This document shows positions 6,141-15,576 of a DNA stretch of 64,000 bases, one piece after another. Each line of letters opens with the position of its first letter. Within the stretch, counting starts at the first letter, position 1. Below the pieces are notes generated by a model, which saw only the letters and a list, made by a program, of their open reading frames with translations, did no database searches and was not told where the DNA came from. Position numbers and translations under genes: made by a program. The stretch lies in contig JAGWFT010000002.1 of NCBI GenBank assembly GCA_028867755.1, positions 186,001-250,000 on the forward strand, written 5' to 3'. This DNA is from Nitrososphaerota archaeon (GTDB lineage Archaea; Thermoproteota; Nitrososphaeria; Nitrososphaerales; Nitrosopumilaceae).

Positions 6141-7718
6141 TTAGGCTTGAGCAATATCTCTCCAATTGGTCTCGACTTTTGTGACCCATTGGAATTTCTT
6201 TTGCAATGCACTTGTGTAGAGTTTTTCCCACTCTAGTCCAACCGCATCAGACCACGCCTTGACTACTCTTGGGTCAATATAGTTGCGTAAAGACGTGCCC
6301 AGGTTGTAATCTCGTGTTTTTTCGGTAAGCTCTATGGTTAGTTTCAATTTTTCTTCTCGTTGTTTTTGTTTTTCTGCCTGCTTTTCTGTCTTGGTAGGAG
6401 TTTCCTCGAGTTTTTTTAGTGCATCTCTTTTCTTTTGTAGTGCATCTTCGAAGCTCTTGGGAATTGTTCTTTTGTGGTTGCAGGTTATTGCCGCCTCTAG
6501 GTTTGCAAGTTTTGCATGGTAAATTTTGATGTTTTCTGACTTGGAATCTATCTTGCCTACCTTTTTTAGATAACTTTTCACCACATTTGTTGCCAAGTAT
6601 GTCCTGAAGACCTTGGCAGTAAGATCTTTTACCACACCACTCAAAAACTCATTTACATGTCTTGATGTAATGTCATCAAATATGAGATCGTCTGATTTTT
6701 TCTTTTCAGTGAATTTTTTCAAATTTTCATAAAATACCTTGTCCTGCTCTGTTACAGGAAGTGGCCTTTGCCATCTCACACTGTCTTTTCCAAGAAAGTC
6801 AAATTCTATTATGTTTGGTTTTAGCTTGATGTGTTCCACGCGGAGCGTTGTTGCACCTACAGTGTCTGCCTCATCAGGATCCTTTTCGTCTCCTACTCTC
6901 ATTGCAGTCTTGTAAATTAGATAACTTACTGTGGCCACCTGTCTCACCTTTTCGTCCTTGTCTGACATTTTTTTGACTATGGCATCAAGCACTTTACTTA
7001 TGTGCTCTGAGAGCTTGGTTGCCTTTTCATATTTCATCTTGTCACGACCTTGCTTTAGGTCAGAGGTGTCAGAAAGCCAAACATACTTTCTTTTCTCTGT
7101 AAGCCTATCTTCCCAGCTTGCAAGCCACATAAAGTCAGACTCGTGAATTATCTGCCACCACTTTCCTGGAGGAACCTTGGCATCTTCTCCAAGGTTTAGT
7201 GTAACGTCTTTTTCGGTGACTCGAGGCTTCCATCTGCCCCTTAGTGGATGGTCGCCACGTCCTATGAATAAGCCTGGCGGTTCTGCCATCCAGTTGGCAA
7301 CCTCTACTTCTTTTCCATCCATCATTGCCTTTCCGTATACTCCCTTCATCTTTTCTTTGATCTCTTTTCTTGTAGTGGCAATCTTCTTTTTCTCTTCTTT
7401 TGTTACCGTAAGCTTGGCATCATTTTCTTTATCAACAACCTTGAAAGAGTCTGAAAAATCAATATCGGAAAATGCAGTCTTCTTGTACTTGTCTGGCAGC
7501 ATCGTGACAAAATCAGAAAGAAAGTTTTTCTGAAAAACAGAATCTTTCACATAAGGCGTGTCTTTTTTCTTTGCCCACTGGTAGGCCATCTCTTCTGCAT
7601 CCAAGCTTAGGGGGACCTTCTCACCCTTGATCCTAATCGTTATCCCCTTTGACTCAAACGGGGGAGGGAATGCAATGCCGTTATGTTGTAATGTCTTCCA
7701 CTTCATTTTTAATATCAC
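6141..7718 (-). CDS. topIB: DNA topoisomerase IB (eukaryotic type)
   Basis: 525 aa; a second in-frame ATG at 7706 (MKWKTLQHNG) is an equally good start. It relaxes supercoiled DNA through a 3'-phosphotyrosyl intermediate. The N-terminal half matches the eukaryotic DNA-binding domain (GIAFPPPF, WMAEPPGLFIGRGDHPLRGRW). The catalytic core has KYVWLSDTSDLK, the Arg of YKTAMRVGDEKD, and the C-terminal LGTSLRNYIDPRV carrying the catalytic Tyr (Y480). A charged coiled-coil linker (about residues 415-470) joins them. Possession of topoisomerase IB is an established thaumarchaeal hallmark among archaea. It is a single-gene unit; the downstream 218 bp contain the tRNA-Met. Confidence 0.95.
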   Translation of the reverse strand: MILKMKWKTLQHNGIAFPPPFESKGITIRIKGEKVPLSLDAEEMAYQWAKKKDTPYVKDSVFQKNFLSDFVTMLPDKYKKTAFSDIDFSDSFKVVDKENDAKLTVTKEEKKKIATTRKEIKEKMKGVYGKAMMDGKEVEVANWMAEPPGLFIGRGDHPLRGRWKPRVTEKDVTLNLGEDAKVPPGKWWQIIHESDFMWLASWEDRLTEKRKYVWLSDTSDLKQGRDKMKYEKATKLSEHISKVLDAIVKKMSDKDEKVRQVATVSYLIYKTAMRVGDEKDPDEADTVGATTLRVEHIKLKPNIIEFDFLGKDSVRWQRPLPVTEQDKVFYENLKKFTEKKKSDDLIFDDITSRHVNEFLSGVVKDLTAKVFRTYLATNVVKSYLKKVGKIDSKSENIKIYHAKLANLEAAITCNHKRTIPKSFEDALQKKRDALKKLEETPTKTEKQAEKQKQREEKLKLTIELTEKTRDYNLGTSLRNYIDPRVVKAWSDAVGLEWEKLYTSALQKKFQWVTKVETNWRDIAQA

Positions 7719-7863
7719 CGTATTTTTTACCTAAATCTGTTGACTTTGACAAAAATTGACTCTCTGACTTATATCAATCTATTCAAAAATAATGTAAAAA
7801 ATTCATACATTTTTTCAATGATTGTACCAACAATGATGAAAATACTTTATCCACAGAAAAAAT

Positions 7864-8697
7864 CTAGCTAAAAAGTTCCTTTTTTATATAATTTTCAAAC
7901 TCAATGTCTGTCTTACTCTTCTTTGCCTCAAGGAACATTATTGCGTCATTGCCAACTGGGTACCTAGGTAATGGGTTCTCAGAGCTTATTGCATTGATTA
8001 TGGCTCTTGCCACATCTTGGGCAGGAGTTCCCATCTCAGACATCATGACAAGGCCTTGCATTACTTTTTCTGTAATATCTTTGTAAATGGAATCTGGCTT
8101 GGTTACTTTTTTTAACGATGCAAAAAGGTTAGTCTTGACAACGCCGGGCTCTATTATTACGGTCTTGATGTTAAATGGTGCAAGCTCGTATCTCATGGAC
8201 TCACTAAGACCCTCGAGTGCAAACTTTGAACTGATATAGGCAGGAGTTACAGGAAATCCAATCCTTCCAGCAACTGAGCTGACATTTACTATGATTCCAG
8301 ATTTTTGCATGCGCATTGTTGGCAATACTTCTTGGATTGTCCTTGCTACTCCAAAGAAATTTGTCTCAAACTGGGCTCTCATATCTTTTATTGATAAATC
8401 CTCAAGGCAGCCAACCAGGAAATATCCAGCATTGTTTACAAGTACATCTATCCTTTTTTTGTCCTGAACTATCTTGCCTACTGCATTCTTGATGGTATCT
8501 TCCTTATCCACATCAAGTTCTAAGACTTCGATCTTTAAGTTTTCTTTTTTTGCAATCTCTAAAATCTTGCCGTTCTTTTTTGTGTCGCGCATCGTGGCAT
8601 ATGTATAACATCCATTTCTTGCCAGTGCAAGTGCAGTCTCAAAACCTATGCCGCTTGAGCTCCCAGTTACAATTGCAACTTTATCCATAATTATCAT
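7864..8697 (-). CDS. Short-chain dehydrogenase/reductase
   Basis: 277 aa; the fourth residue is a second Met (8688) and a likely start (MDKVAIVTG). Classical SDR features: nucleotide-binding TGSSSGIG (residues 11-18), NNAG (88-91), catalytic Ser in NVSS (140/141) and YxxxK (Y154, K158). It oxidises or reduces an unknown alcohol/carbonyl with NAD(P)(H). The Arg in TMRD after the second strand suggests NADP preference, by analogy. It stands alone between topoisomerase IB and the helicase gene. Confidence 0.88.
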   Translation of the reverse strand: MIIMDKVAIVTGSSSGIGFETALALARNGCYTYATMRDTKKNGKILEIAKKENLKIEVLELDVDKEDTIKNAVGKIVQDKKRIDVLVNNAGYFLVGCLEDLSIKDMRAQFETNFFGVARTIQEVLPTMRMQKSGIIVNVSSVAGRIGFPVTPAYISSKFALEGLSESMRYELAPFNIKTVIIEPGVVKTNLFASLKKVTKPDSIYKDITEKVMQGLVMMSEMGTPAQDVARAIINAISSENPLPRYPVGNDAIMFLEAKKSKTDIEFENYIKKELFS

Positions 8698-8753
8698 TCT
8701 AAAACCATGTTAATAATTTCTGCCATTTTATGATATCATCACAATAACATCGA

Positions 8754-11264
8754 CTAGACTAGAGGCCTGTCTCCCTCTGAAGGCTCTGAGATCTCTGTTA
8801 CTTCACCGTCCTTGATTCTCTGGAGTATCTCAGCAGATGCGCCCTTGTGAAGATATTCATTGTTGTTGCCACATCTGTACGAGAAGGTACACCGAGGGCA
8901 TCCTGACTCATTTTTGCACGGACACTCTTTTACTATATGCAGGCTGCGGTCAAACGCTTTTTCAAGCCTGTCATACAAGACCTTGCTTGCACCATTGCCG
9001 CCAATTGCAGAGTCGTATACAAAAATTAATCCTGATGTGCCAAGCGAGATTCCGCCAAGGTCTTGTGATACGCCGCCTGTTATCATGTTGCTGCCCTCTA
9101 TGACAACATGCTCAGTTGCATGGTATCCGCTTGCCTCTGTATGCTCTGCATTCTCAGCTTTGCCTATCTCAACTTGCGGTCTTGGTGCCTTGAAGACCAG
9201 ACCCTTTGTGACAAAATCATACTCTAGTGGATTTTCAAGGGTTACCTTTTGTCCCTGCGTTATCTCTTGGCCTAGCTCGATGTTGACATAGCCATATACG
9301 CGCTTTTGTATGTGTAGCTTGCAAAACGCCACCTCAATTCCGTTTGCCTGCCTTTTCTCAAAGATTGTATCAATTGTCGGCCACTCTTCTGTCAATGCCT
9401 TTGTATAGTATGGATAATTTTTTGGAAGAACTTCTAGTTTTGCAGACATGTTTCTAGGATAGCCAAGCTCCTTTACTCGATACCTTGTTCCGGCAAGAAA
9501 ATAAACAGCTGATGGATGCAGCTCTTCTAGTGCAATAGGCAGAACCCTGTCCCCTACTTTGATTCCGTTCAAGAAAATGTCAATTGACTTGCCAATTCCT
9601 CTAATGCTATAGTCTTCTAGGAGATTTTTAATTTGATCAAAGTTTGGAACATACCTATTTTCAACCAGAACGAGATTTCCAACATCAAGGTGTCTTTGAA
9701 TCACGCTCTTGTGCTCTTGCAGCTCATGTTTTGCAATTGGCTTGTCGCATGCCATTGCAAGTACCTGAAACTCTTCAACAAAGGGATTTTTTGGGTCTAT
9801 GTAGATTTGTTCTGTGTCCTCAAAGTAATCCCCTGGGTGATTCTTGTAGTATTGCGATATTGGATCGTTTCCAAGAACCAAGAAAGCAAAACCGTCCTGC
9901 CCTTTTCTTGCGGCCCTGCCAATTCTTTGAACCAGTCGATTCACCGGAATGGTAGAAGATATCACACCATCCACATCTCCAACATCGATTCCAAGCTCAA
10001 GTGTAGGGGTTGCAGATACGGCAAGCAGCTTGTCATTTTTGAACATATTCTCAACTGACCGTCTATAGTTTGCCATCAGCCCTGCCCTGTGAACTTTGAT
10101 GTCTATCTTTTGGCGTCTTGCCTGAAGCGCCAAGAGCTCCGAGTTTAGGTGAGAGTTGTTAAAGACAAGTGTCTTGTGTCTCTTTGACGAGAGTCTCTTT
10201 AGTATGTCGATCATCAAGCCACGTTGGGTGACAAGAGAAGGAAACAGCATGCAAAACTCTATTCTCCCTTTCTTTCCAGAGCCTGTAACCTGTCCCATCT
10301 TGACTCCAAACAAGTCTTGGCAGAATGAGAGCGCATTTTCAAGTGTGGCAGAAGATGCCACAAACTGAACCTTGGGACAGACTCGTTTTAGTCTCTTGAT
10401 GATATAGTGTACATTAGAGCCAAAGATTCCTGAATATACATGGGCCTCATCAACTGCCAAGAACTTGACAGTATTTAGCAATGCAGCAAATCTTGTCCTG
10501 TGCCATAGGTGATAATGCAGCACATCAAAGTTTGTTATTATAATTTCAGGAGGACTGTCAAGAATCTTTCTTCGCTCTACATCTTTAGTATCTCCATCAA
10601 AAACAGCAATTCCGATATTTAGCTTGTCTGCAATGTCCTTTATCTTTGGGTACTGGTCACGTGATAACGACTTGGTCGGATAAACAAAGAGCGCCTGTGT
10701 GATGCGTTGTGGTGTCTTTGAATCCACTATTTTTTGCATTATTGGTATCACAAAGGCCTCTGTCTTGCCAGATGCAGTTGGGGCAGTTATGACAATGTTT
10801 TTTCCAAATATGATGTCATGGATTGCATCTTCCTGAAATTTGTAAAACTTGGAAATGCCTTTTGATTTTAACACCTCAATAATCCTTTCATCTAGTCCCG
10901 AGTCATCAACTGTAGAGCCCATCTCTGGGTCTGGCTCTTCAATTGACTTGAAATGTGACACGTAATGTTTTTTTGAAAATAATATTGATTTTGTCAGCTC
11001 GTCTATCTTGGTTTTTCCAATCATCTTTTTTATCTCCGATTCGCTTTGCAGAAGACCTTCTTTTTCTAGTGCACTCTGGGATTCTTTCTTGGTTGGAATC
11101 TGCCCCGAGTCAAACCTTACAAGAAAGTCAAGATATGCCTCATCTACGTTTCTTGTATCGTCTATTACGTCCTCAATCTTGCACTGTGCACAGCTGAACA
11201 GAATTTTTTGGTTAAATGTCTTTTGTACCTCTATCTTTGATTTACACTTGGGACACGAATGCAC
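8754..11264 (-). CDS. DEAH-box superfamily 2 helicase, Hrq1/MrfA-like
   Basis: 836 aa with GTG start. Domains in order: N-terminal zinc ribbon (C4, C7, C25, C28); RecA-like helicase core with APTASGKT (161-168), DEAH (272-275) and SSAT (304-307); second core domain with LGIDVGDVDGVI and QRIGRAARKGQ; and a C-terminal domain with a four-cysteine cluster CPCKNESGCPRC..YRCG. That layout, with a C-terminal cysteine cluster, is that of Hrq1 (RecQ4-like) and bacterial MrfA helicases, which act in DNA crosslink and mitomycin repair. The extra N-terminal zinc ribbon is not part of the core family. A TATA-like AAATTAAATC about 25 nt upstream suggests a leaderless transcript. It is divergent from the epimerase gene. 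Confidence 0.85.
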   Translation of the reverse strand: MHSCPKCKSKIEVQKTFNQKILFSCAQCKIEDVIDDTRNVDEAYLDFLVRFDSGQIPTKKESQSALEKEGLLQSESEIKKMIGKTKIDELTKSILFSKKHYVSHFKSIEEPDPEMGSTVDDSGLDERIIEVLKSKGISKFYKFQEDAIHDIIFGKNIVITAPTASGKTEAFVIPIMQKIVDSKTPQRITQALFVYPTKSLSRDQYPKIKDIADKLNIGIAVFDGDTKDVERRKILDSPPEIIITNFDVLHYHLWHRTRFAALLNTVKFLAVDEAHVYSGIFGSNVHYIIKRLKRVCPKVQFVASSATLENALSFCQDLFGVKMGQVTGSGKKGRIEFCMLFPSLVTQRGLMIDILKRLSSKRHKTLVFNNSHLNSELLALQARRQKIDIKVHRAGLMANYRRSVENMFKNDKLLAVSATPTLELGIDVGDVDGVISSTIPVNRLVQRIGRAARKGQDGFAFLVLGNDPISQYYKNHPGDYFEDTEQIYIDPKNPFVEEFQVLAMACDKPIAKHELQEHKSVIQRHLDVGNLVLVENRYVPNFDQIKNLLEDYSIRGIGKSIDIFLNGIKVGDRVLPIALEELHPSAVYFLAGTRYRVKELGYPRNMSAKLEVLPKNYPYYTKALTEEWPTIDTIFEKRQANGIEVAFCKLHIQKRVYGYVNIELGQEITQGQKVTLENPLEYDFVTKGLVFKAPRPQVEIGKAENAEHTEASGYHATEHVVIEGSNMITGGVSQDLGGISLGTSGLIFVYDSAIGGNGASKVLYDRLEKAFDRSLHIVKECPCKNESGCPRCTFSYRCGNNNEYLHKGASAEILQRIKDGEVTEISEPSEGDRPLV

Positions 11265-11360
11265 TAGGTCACGGAAAGATCTTGTCTGATTTAATTTTTG
11301 GTTGCAGGTAAAATTCTACCTCAAGTCAAACCTTTAAGCAAGAAAACTCTAGCAGAATCG
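11265..11360. promoter_or_regulatory. Divergent promoter for helicase and epimerase genes
   Basis: On the plus strand CTTTAAG (11330-11336) lies about 27 nt before TTG 11361, and on the minus strand TTAAAT (about 11286-11291) lies about 24 nt before GTG 11264. Both spacings fit leaderless archaeal transcription. This decides the epimerase start at 11361 rather than the upstream TTG at 11298. Confidence 0.55.
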
Positions 11361-12251
11361 TTGGCAGTACTTGTAACAGGTGCCACGGGATTTGTCGGAA
11401 CAAGGCTGGTTGACAGGCTGGTAAGAAGAGGAGATTTGGTAACTGCTCTTGTTCGCGTAGGCAAGGTTGCAAATCCACAAACAAAGGTGGTTACAGGAGA
11501 TCTGACTTATCCAGACTTTGATTTTCCAGACGACTCGTATGATACTGTGTACCATCTTGCAGCTGCGTGGCCTGGCGAGAAAGACAAGAAGGTGCAAAGA
11601 AAGGTAAACTATGACGGAACGGTCAACCTGTTTAGCAAGATAAAGGACAAGATCAAGTTTTTTGTGTATATTTCAGGACTGGGTGCTTTTGGGGACCCAA
11701 AAGGAAATCCAATAGATGAGACCTCAAGTGTAAACCCCAATACAGACTATGCCAAGATTAGGCTGGAAGCACAAAAGTATCTTGAAGACAGTTGCAAAGA
11801 AAATGGAATTCCATTTACTGTTGCATATCTTGGCGATGTGTACGGAGACGGGGGCTGGTTCAAATCCATGATGATTGAGAGACTAAAGAAGGGCTCGTTT
11901 AAAATTCCAGGCTCTGGAAAATATTACCGAAGTTTTGTCCACGTCGAAGATGCAGTATCTGCACTTGTATCAATCGTAGAAAAAAATCAGGTAAATCAAT
12001 CATTTGTAGTAACAGACTCTAGTCCAGCCATGTTTTCAGATTTTGCAAGTTTTGTCTGCTCAAAACTTGGAGTAAAAATACCTGGAACAGTTCCGACATT
12101 TCTTGCAAAAACAGTTCTTGGCTCTGACTTTGTAACACTGCTTACAACATCAGTCAAGGCGTCCAACTCCAAGATATCTCAGATATGCAATTTTGCGTAC
12201 CCTTCATATCAAGAGGGAATAAGTGCAGTTATTTCAGAAATGAAATCATGA
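11361..12251 (+). CDS. NAD-dependent epimerase/dehydratase (extended SDR)
   Basis: 296 aa from TTG 11361. An upstream TTG at 11298 would add 21 residues before the Rossmann fold and overlap the promoter, so I prefer 11361. N-terminal LVTGATGFVG binds NAD(P). D..LTYP, VYHLAAAW and VYISGLGAFGD follow, with a Tyr in TDYAKIRLEAQK as the catalytic YxxxK. This is the family of nucleotide-sugar epimerases and related reductases; substrate not deducible. It is followed 34 bp later by a methyltransferase on the same strand, possibly sharing a quinone or lipid task. Confidence 0.85.
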   Translation: MAVLVTGATGFVGTRLVDRLVRRGDLVTALVRVGKVANPQTKVVTGDLTYPDFDFPDDSYDTVYHLAAAWPGEKDKKVQRKVNYDGTVNLFSKIKDKIKFFVYISGLGAFGDPKGNPIDETSSVNPNTDYAKIRLEAQKYLEDSCKENGIPFTVAYLGDVYGDGGWFKSMMIERLKKGSFKIPGSGKYYRSFVHVEDAVSALVSIVEKNQVNQSFVVTDSSPAMFSDFASFVCSKLGVKIPGTVPTFLAKTVLGSDFVTLLTTSVKASNSKISQICNFAYPSYQEGISAVISEMKS

Positions 12252-12285
12252 TTAGAATATAATATGTGGCCCTTCTTAGGTCCGT

Positions 12286-12975
12286 GTGGGCCTTGGAAGC
12301 AGTTGGGGGCAGGTACTTGATGTTCTGGAACAAATAATTCCAGTCTATGACAGGGTCAACTCGTTTATCTCTCTTGGAAAAGATCTAGAGTTTCGAGAGC
12401 GTGGAATACGCGGTAGAGTAAACAAGGGTGACATAGTACTTGATGCAGGTTCTGGGTTTGGCAACATGTCAAAGACTGCCATGAATCTTTGCGAAAATGA
12501 TCTCAAAATAACACTGTATGATCCACTCAGACCAATGTTACAGAACACAGGCAGGTTGTTTGCAAAAACACCAGACCTGACATGTGGCGTGTTTGAACAC
12601 ATTCCATTTAGGGACGAAAACTTTGATGCAGTAATTTGCGGATACTCGTTACGTGACGCAATAAGCCTGCGTATTGCAATATCTGAGATACATCGAGTCC
12701 TAAAAAAGGGAGGAAGATTTGTGATTGTTGATCTAGGCAAGCCAGACAACCCGGTGATAAGGCTAGGTGTATCATTTTATCTACGAGTTGTTTTGCCTGT
12801 GATTGCACTATCGGCAGGTGGAAGACTGGGACTGAAATTTGCAGCACTGTACCACACATACAAACTGTGGCCACAAAATAAAAAACTAGAATTCCTACTT
12901 TTAGAAAAATTTGCAAGAGTTGAATTTGATACTGGGATGATGGGTGGTGCTGTCATAGTTGCCGCTTACAAGTAG
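12286..12975 (+). CDS. Class I SAM methyltransferase, UbiE/MenG-like
   Basis: 229 aa with GTG start; an upstream in-frame stop at 12277 limits the choice, and a TATA-like AATATAATA about 25 nt upstream supports it. N-terminal PVYDRVNSFISLG is the characteristic opening of UbiE/MenG/COQ5 quinone C-methyltransferases. VLDAGSGFGNMS is the SAM-binding motif I, followed by a UbiE-like GYSLRDA and an RVLKKGGRFVIVDLGKP segment. Thaumarchaea use menaquinone-type quinones, so methylation of a demethyl-quinone is plausible. It follows the epimerase gene and precedes tatA. Confidence 0.8.
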   Translation: MGLGSSWGQVLDVLEQIIPVYDRVNSFISLGKDLEFRERGIRGRVNKGDIVLDAGSGFGNMSKTAMNLCENDLKITLYDPLRPMLQNTGRLFAKTPDLTCGVFEHIPFRDENFDAVICGYSLRDAISLRIAISEIHRVLKKGGRFVIVDLGKPDNPVIRLGVSFYLRVVLPVIALSAGGRLGLKFAALYHTYKLWPQNKKLEFLLLEKFARVEFDTGMMGGAVIVAAYK

Positions 12976-13014
12976 TCTAAAGCTTTAATTCTGGAAAGCA
13001 CTCAAATCATTTCC

Positions 13015-13371
13015 GTGACAGATTTCTCCCTTACTATAATGGGAAATGACTGGATAATGATAGCATTTGTAGCACTAGTTATGCTGCTTGGAACAAAACG
13101 CATGCCAGAGGCGTCACGAAAAATTGGAAAGATAATGGGGCAATTTAACAAAACAAAAAACATTGTACAAGATGAGATTCAAAAGGCAAAGGGAGACTTT
13201 AGTGTGCCAATACAAGGCCCCGCGGCTTCTGAGAGGCAAAAACTTGAGGTCATGGCAAAAACTCTTGGAATAGATTATGTCAACAAGACCGATGACGATC
13301 TGAGAAATTTGATATCATCAAAGCTTGGGGGGCAAAAGACTAATCAAGGATCTGAACAACCAACGAAATAA
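13015..13371 (+). CDS. tatA: Twin-arginine translocase subunit TatA/TatE family
   Basis: 118 aa, GTG start. One N-terminal membrane helix (WIMIAFVALVMLLG) followed by the TatA-type amphipathic segment TKRMPEASRKIGKIMGQF and a longer polar tail. The family's FG hinge is represented by LG-TKRMPE. The tail carries a small charged domain (residues 75-105) that is longer than in bacterial TatA. It would form the pore for folded secreted proteins with twin-arginine signals. No tatC is seen in the window. Confidence 0.85.
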   Translation: MTDFSLTIMGNDWIMIAFVALVMLLGTKRMPEASRKIGKIMGQFNKTKNIVQDEIQKAKGDFSVPIQGPAASERQKLEVMAKTLGIDYVNKTDDDLRNLISSKLGGQKTNQGSEQPTK

Positions 13372-13426
13372 GACACTGCCAGTCTCAACAAATTTAAATA
13401 CATTCCAATGAGAAATATCGATAAGT

Positions 13427-14674
13427 TTGACCAAGATAGATCCCTGGCAGAATGCACTCAAGCAACTAGCATCAGCTTCAAAAATTTTAAAGCTTGATCC
13501 AGGTATACACGAGATGCTTGCGTCACCAAAAAAAGTTCTGACTGTTTCTCTTCCAGTAAAGATGGATGATGGAAGAATACGAGTTTTCACAGGATTTCGA
13601 TCACAACATAATGATTTTAGAGGCCCGTTCAAGGGAGGAATAAGATATCACCCAGATGTAACAATAGAAGAAGTAAAAGCACTCTCAATGTGGATGACCT
13701 GGAAGTGTTCTATAGTTGATGTTCCTTTTGGCGGTGGAAAGGGAGGAATCATCTGTGATCCTAAAAGACTTTCTGCTGGAGAGAAGGAGAGACTTACAAG
13801 AAGATATGCATATGCTATTTCTGAAATAATTGGACCTGGCAAGGATGTGCCAGCTCCTGATGTTTATACAACAGGAAAAGAGATGGCACAGATAATGGAT
13901 GTCTACAGTGTACTGCATGGACAGGGAGAGCCAGCTGTTATCACAGGCAAACCAATCCCAATAGGCGGCTCTCAGGCAAGAAATGTTGCAACAGGTCTTG
14001 GGGTATCATACTGTGTAAGAGAAGCTGCCAAGAAACTGGGCTTGAGATTAAAGGGCGCCAAAGTCGTAATACAAGGGTATGGCAATGCTGGAACTTTTGC
14101 GGCAGAATACATCGAGAAGATGGGCGCAAAGATAATCGCAGTAAGCGATTCAAAGGGTTCTATCATAAATACAAAGGGTTTGGATACAAAGAAAGTACTA
14201 GACTACAAGAACAAGGCAGGAAGCGTAGTTGGATATCCGGGAAGCAAAAAGATCTCAACAGAGCAGCTTCTTACCACACCGTGTGATGTATTGGTGCCAG
14301 CAGCTCTTGAGAACCAGATTACTCCACAGATTGCAAAAAATGTTGATTGTAAGCTAATTGCAGAGGCAGCAAATGGACCGACAACTCCAGAAGCTGATGA
14401 GGTTTTGTACAAGAATAAGATAATGGTAATCCCAGATATATTGGCAAACTCTGGCGGTGTATGCATTTCATATCTAGAATGGGTGCAGAACCTGCAGAGA
14501 TACTATTGGTCATTTGATGAGGTAGCAGGCAAGATGGAGCACCACATTGTAAAGGGATTCAATGACACGTACGCATTATCCAAAAAGCACAATGTCGACA
14601 TGAGAAAGGCAAGCATGGTACTTGCAGTAGGCAGAGTCTTAGATGCATACGACGCAAGAGGCCTCTGGCCGTAA
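13427..14674 (+). CDS. gdhA: Glutamate dehydrogenase (Glu/Leu/Phe/Val dehydrogenase family)
   Basis: 415 aa with TTG start; TTTAAATAC about 30 nt upstream serves as TATA box. It interconverts glutamate and 2-oxoglutarate plus ammonia with NAD(P)H. Visible are the substrate lysine K93 (MTWKCSIV), the catalytic K105 in PFGGGKGGI, and the Rossmann motif GYGNAGTFAA. Length fits the hexameric archaeal enzyme. In an ammonia oxidiser it is a central entry point for ammonia assimilation. It is a single-gene unit. Confidence 0.93.
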   Translation: MTKIDPWQNALKQLASASKILKLDPGIHEMLASPKKVLTVSLPVKMDDGRIRVFTGFRSQHNDFRGPFKGGIRYHPDVTIEEVKALSMWMTWKCSIVDVPFGGGKGGIICDPKRLSAGEKERLTRRYAYAISEIIGPGKDVPAPDVYTTGKEMAQIMDVYSVLHGQGEPAVITGKPIPIGGSQARNVATGLGVSYCVREAAKKLGLRLKGAKVVIQGYGNAGTFAAEYIEKMGAKIIAVSDSKGSIINTKGLDTKKVLDYKNKAGSVVGYPGSKKISTEQLLTTPCDVLVPAALENQITPQIAKNVDCKLIAEAANGPTTPEADEVLYKNKIMVIPDILANSGGVCISYLEWVQNLQRYYWSFDEVAGKMEHHIVKGFNDTYALSKKHNVDMRKASMVLAVGRVLDAYDARGLWP

Positions 14675-14800
14675 AAAAATTCAAAACCATCACAAGATAC
14701 GCACACATTCCACACGTACATATCATAATGACATTAATTGTTGTTTAATTGCACGAGTGGTAATCTTTACCTTACTTGGTATGGTATTTTTATCCTACTA

Positions 14801-14817
14801 GGTAGTAAATTACTACC
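14801..14817. promoter_or_regulatory. Palindromic operator next to the pirin TATA box
   Basis: GGTAGTAAATTACTACC is an inverted repeat of two 8-bp arms around one base, directly before the TATA-like ATTTAAAT (14820-14827) of the pirin gene. A related 17-mer (13 of 17 positions identical) overlaps the TATA box of the neighbouring hxlR-type gene. This makes the HxlR-family protein the likely binder of both. Confidence 0.6.
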
Positions 14818-14850
14818 AGATTTAAATGTGCGGCTGCCTATTGTGTATAC

Positions 14851-15576
14851 ATGATAGAAACAATCAAGGCAAATGAACACCACAAAAGTGAGATGGATTG
14901 GCTGTCAACCTATTACCATTTCTCGTTTGCAGATTACTTTGACCCAAAGAAGATGAACTACGGGCCACTTCGTGTCTTCAACGATGACACCATACAACCC
15001 TCATCAGGATTTGATTTTCATCCGCACAGGGATATGGAGATCATAACATACGTAATTGACGGCAAACTTGAACATCATGACAACCATGGCAACCAAGGTG
15101 TAATTGGGCCAGGAGAGATTCAGGTGATGACAGCAGGTTCTGGCATACTGCATTCAGAACACAACAATTCAAAAGAAAAACCACTGCATCTTTTGCAAAT
15201 GTGGGTTATTCCAGACAAAAAAGGACTAGAACCATCATGGCAACAAAAGGAGTACTCTAAAGAACAAAGGTTCAACAAGCTATTGCAAGTTGTAACCCCG
15301 CTTGATTCAAGCACAAATGGTGCATTAACAATACATCAAAATGCGTCATTTTATGTCTCAAGCCTAACACCAGGAGCTGAAGTTATGCATGAGATACAAC
15401 CTGGAAGAAAAGTTTATGTGTTTGTCATAGATGGACAAGTTCAGATAAATGGTATCCCTATGCAGACAAGAGATGTTGCAAAAGCAGAAGATGAGCGCAA
15501 ACTATCAATCAGATCAAAAAACCAAGCTGAGTTGATATTGATTGACTTGCCAGAAAAATATGCAGTAAAAAACTAG
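14851..15576 (+). CDS. Pirin family protein (cupin, quercetinase-like)
   Basis: 241 aa, ATG start. Bicupin fold; the N-terminal domain has the metal ligands H57 and H59 (FHPHRDME), H101 and E103 (GILHSEH). Members bind Fe or Ni; some act as quercetin 2,3-dioxygenases, others as redox sensors, and the true substrate here is unknown. It is convergent with an HxlR regulator, overlapping it by 4 nt at the stops. Both genes carry a related palindrome at their promoters, so expression is probably under that regulator's control. Confidence 0.88.
   Translation: MIETIKANEHHKSEMDWLSTYYHFSFADYFDPKKMNYGPLRVFNDDTIQPSSGFDFHPHRDMEIITYVIDGKLEHHDNHGNQGVIGPGEIQVMTAGSGILHSEHNNSKEKPLHLLQMWVIPDKKGLEPSWQQKEYSKEQRFNKLLQVVTPLDSSTNGALTIHQNASFYVSSLTPGAEVMHEIQPGRKVYVFVIDGQVQINGIPMQTRDVAKAEDERKLSIRSKNQAELILIDLPEKYAVKN

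Noticed and set aside
6334-7533. Several long antisense frames inside the topoisomerase IB gene
   Set aside because: They are Ser/Phe/Leu-rich mirror translations of the Lys/Glu-rich coding strand and have no family resemblance, no ribosome site and no promoter.
11298-11360. Longer N-terminus of the epimerase
   Set aside because: The upstream TTG has no TATA box at the right distance, and the Rossmann motif begins three residues after the preferred TTG 11361.
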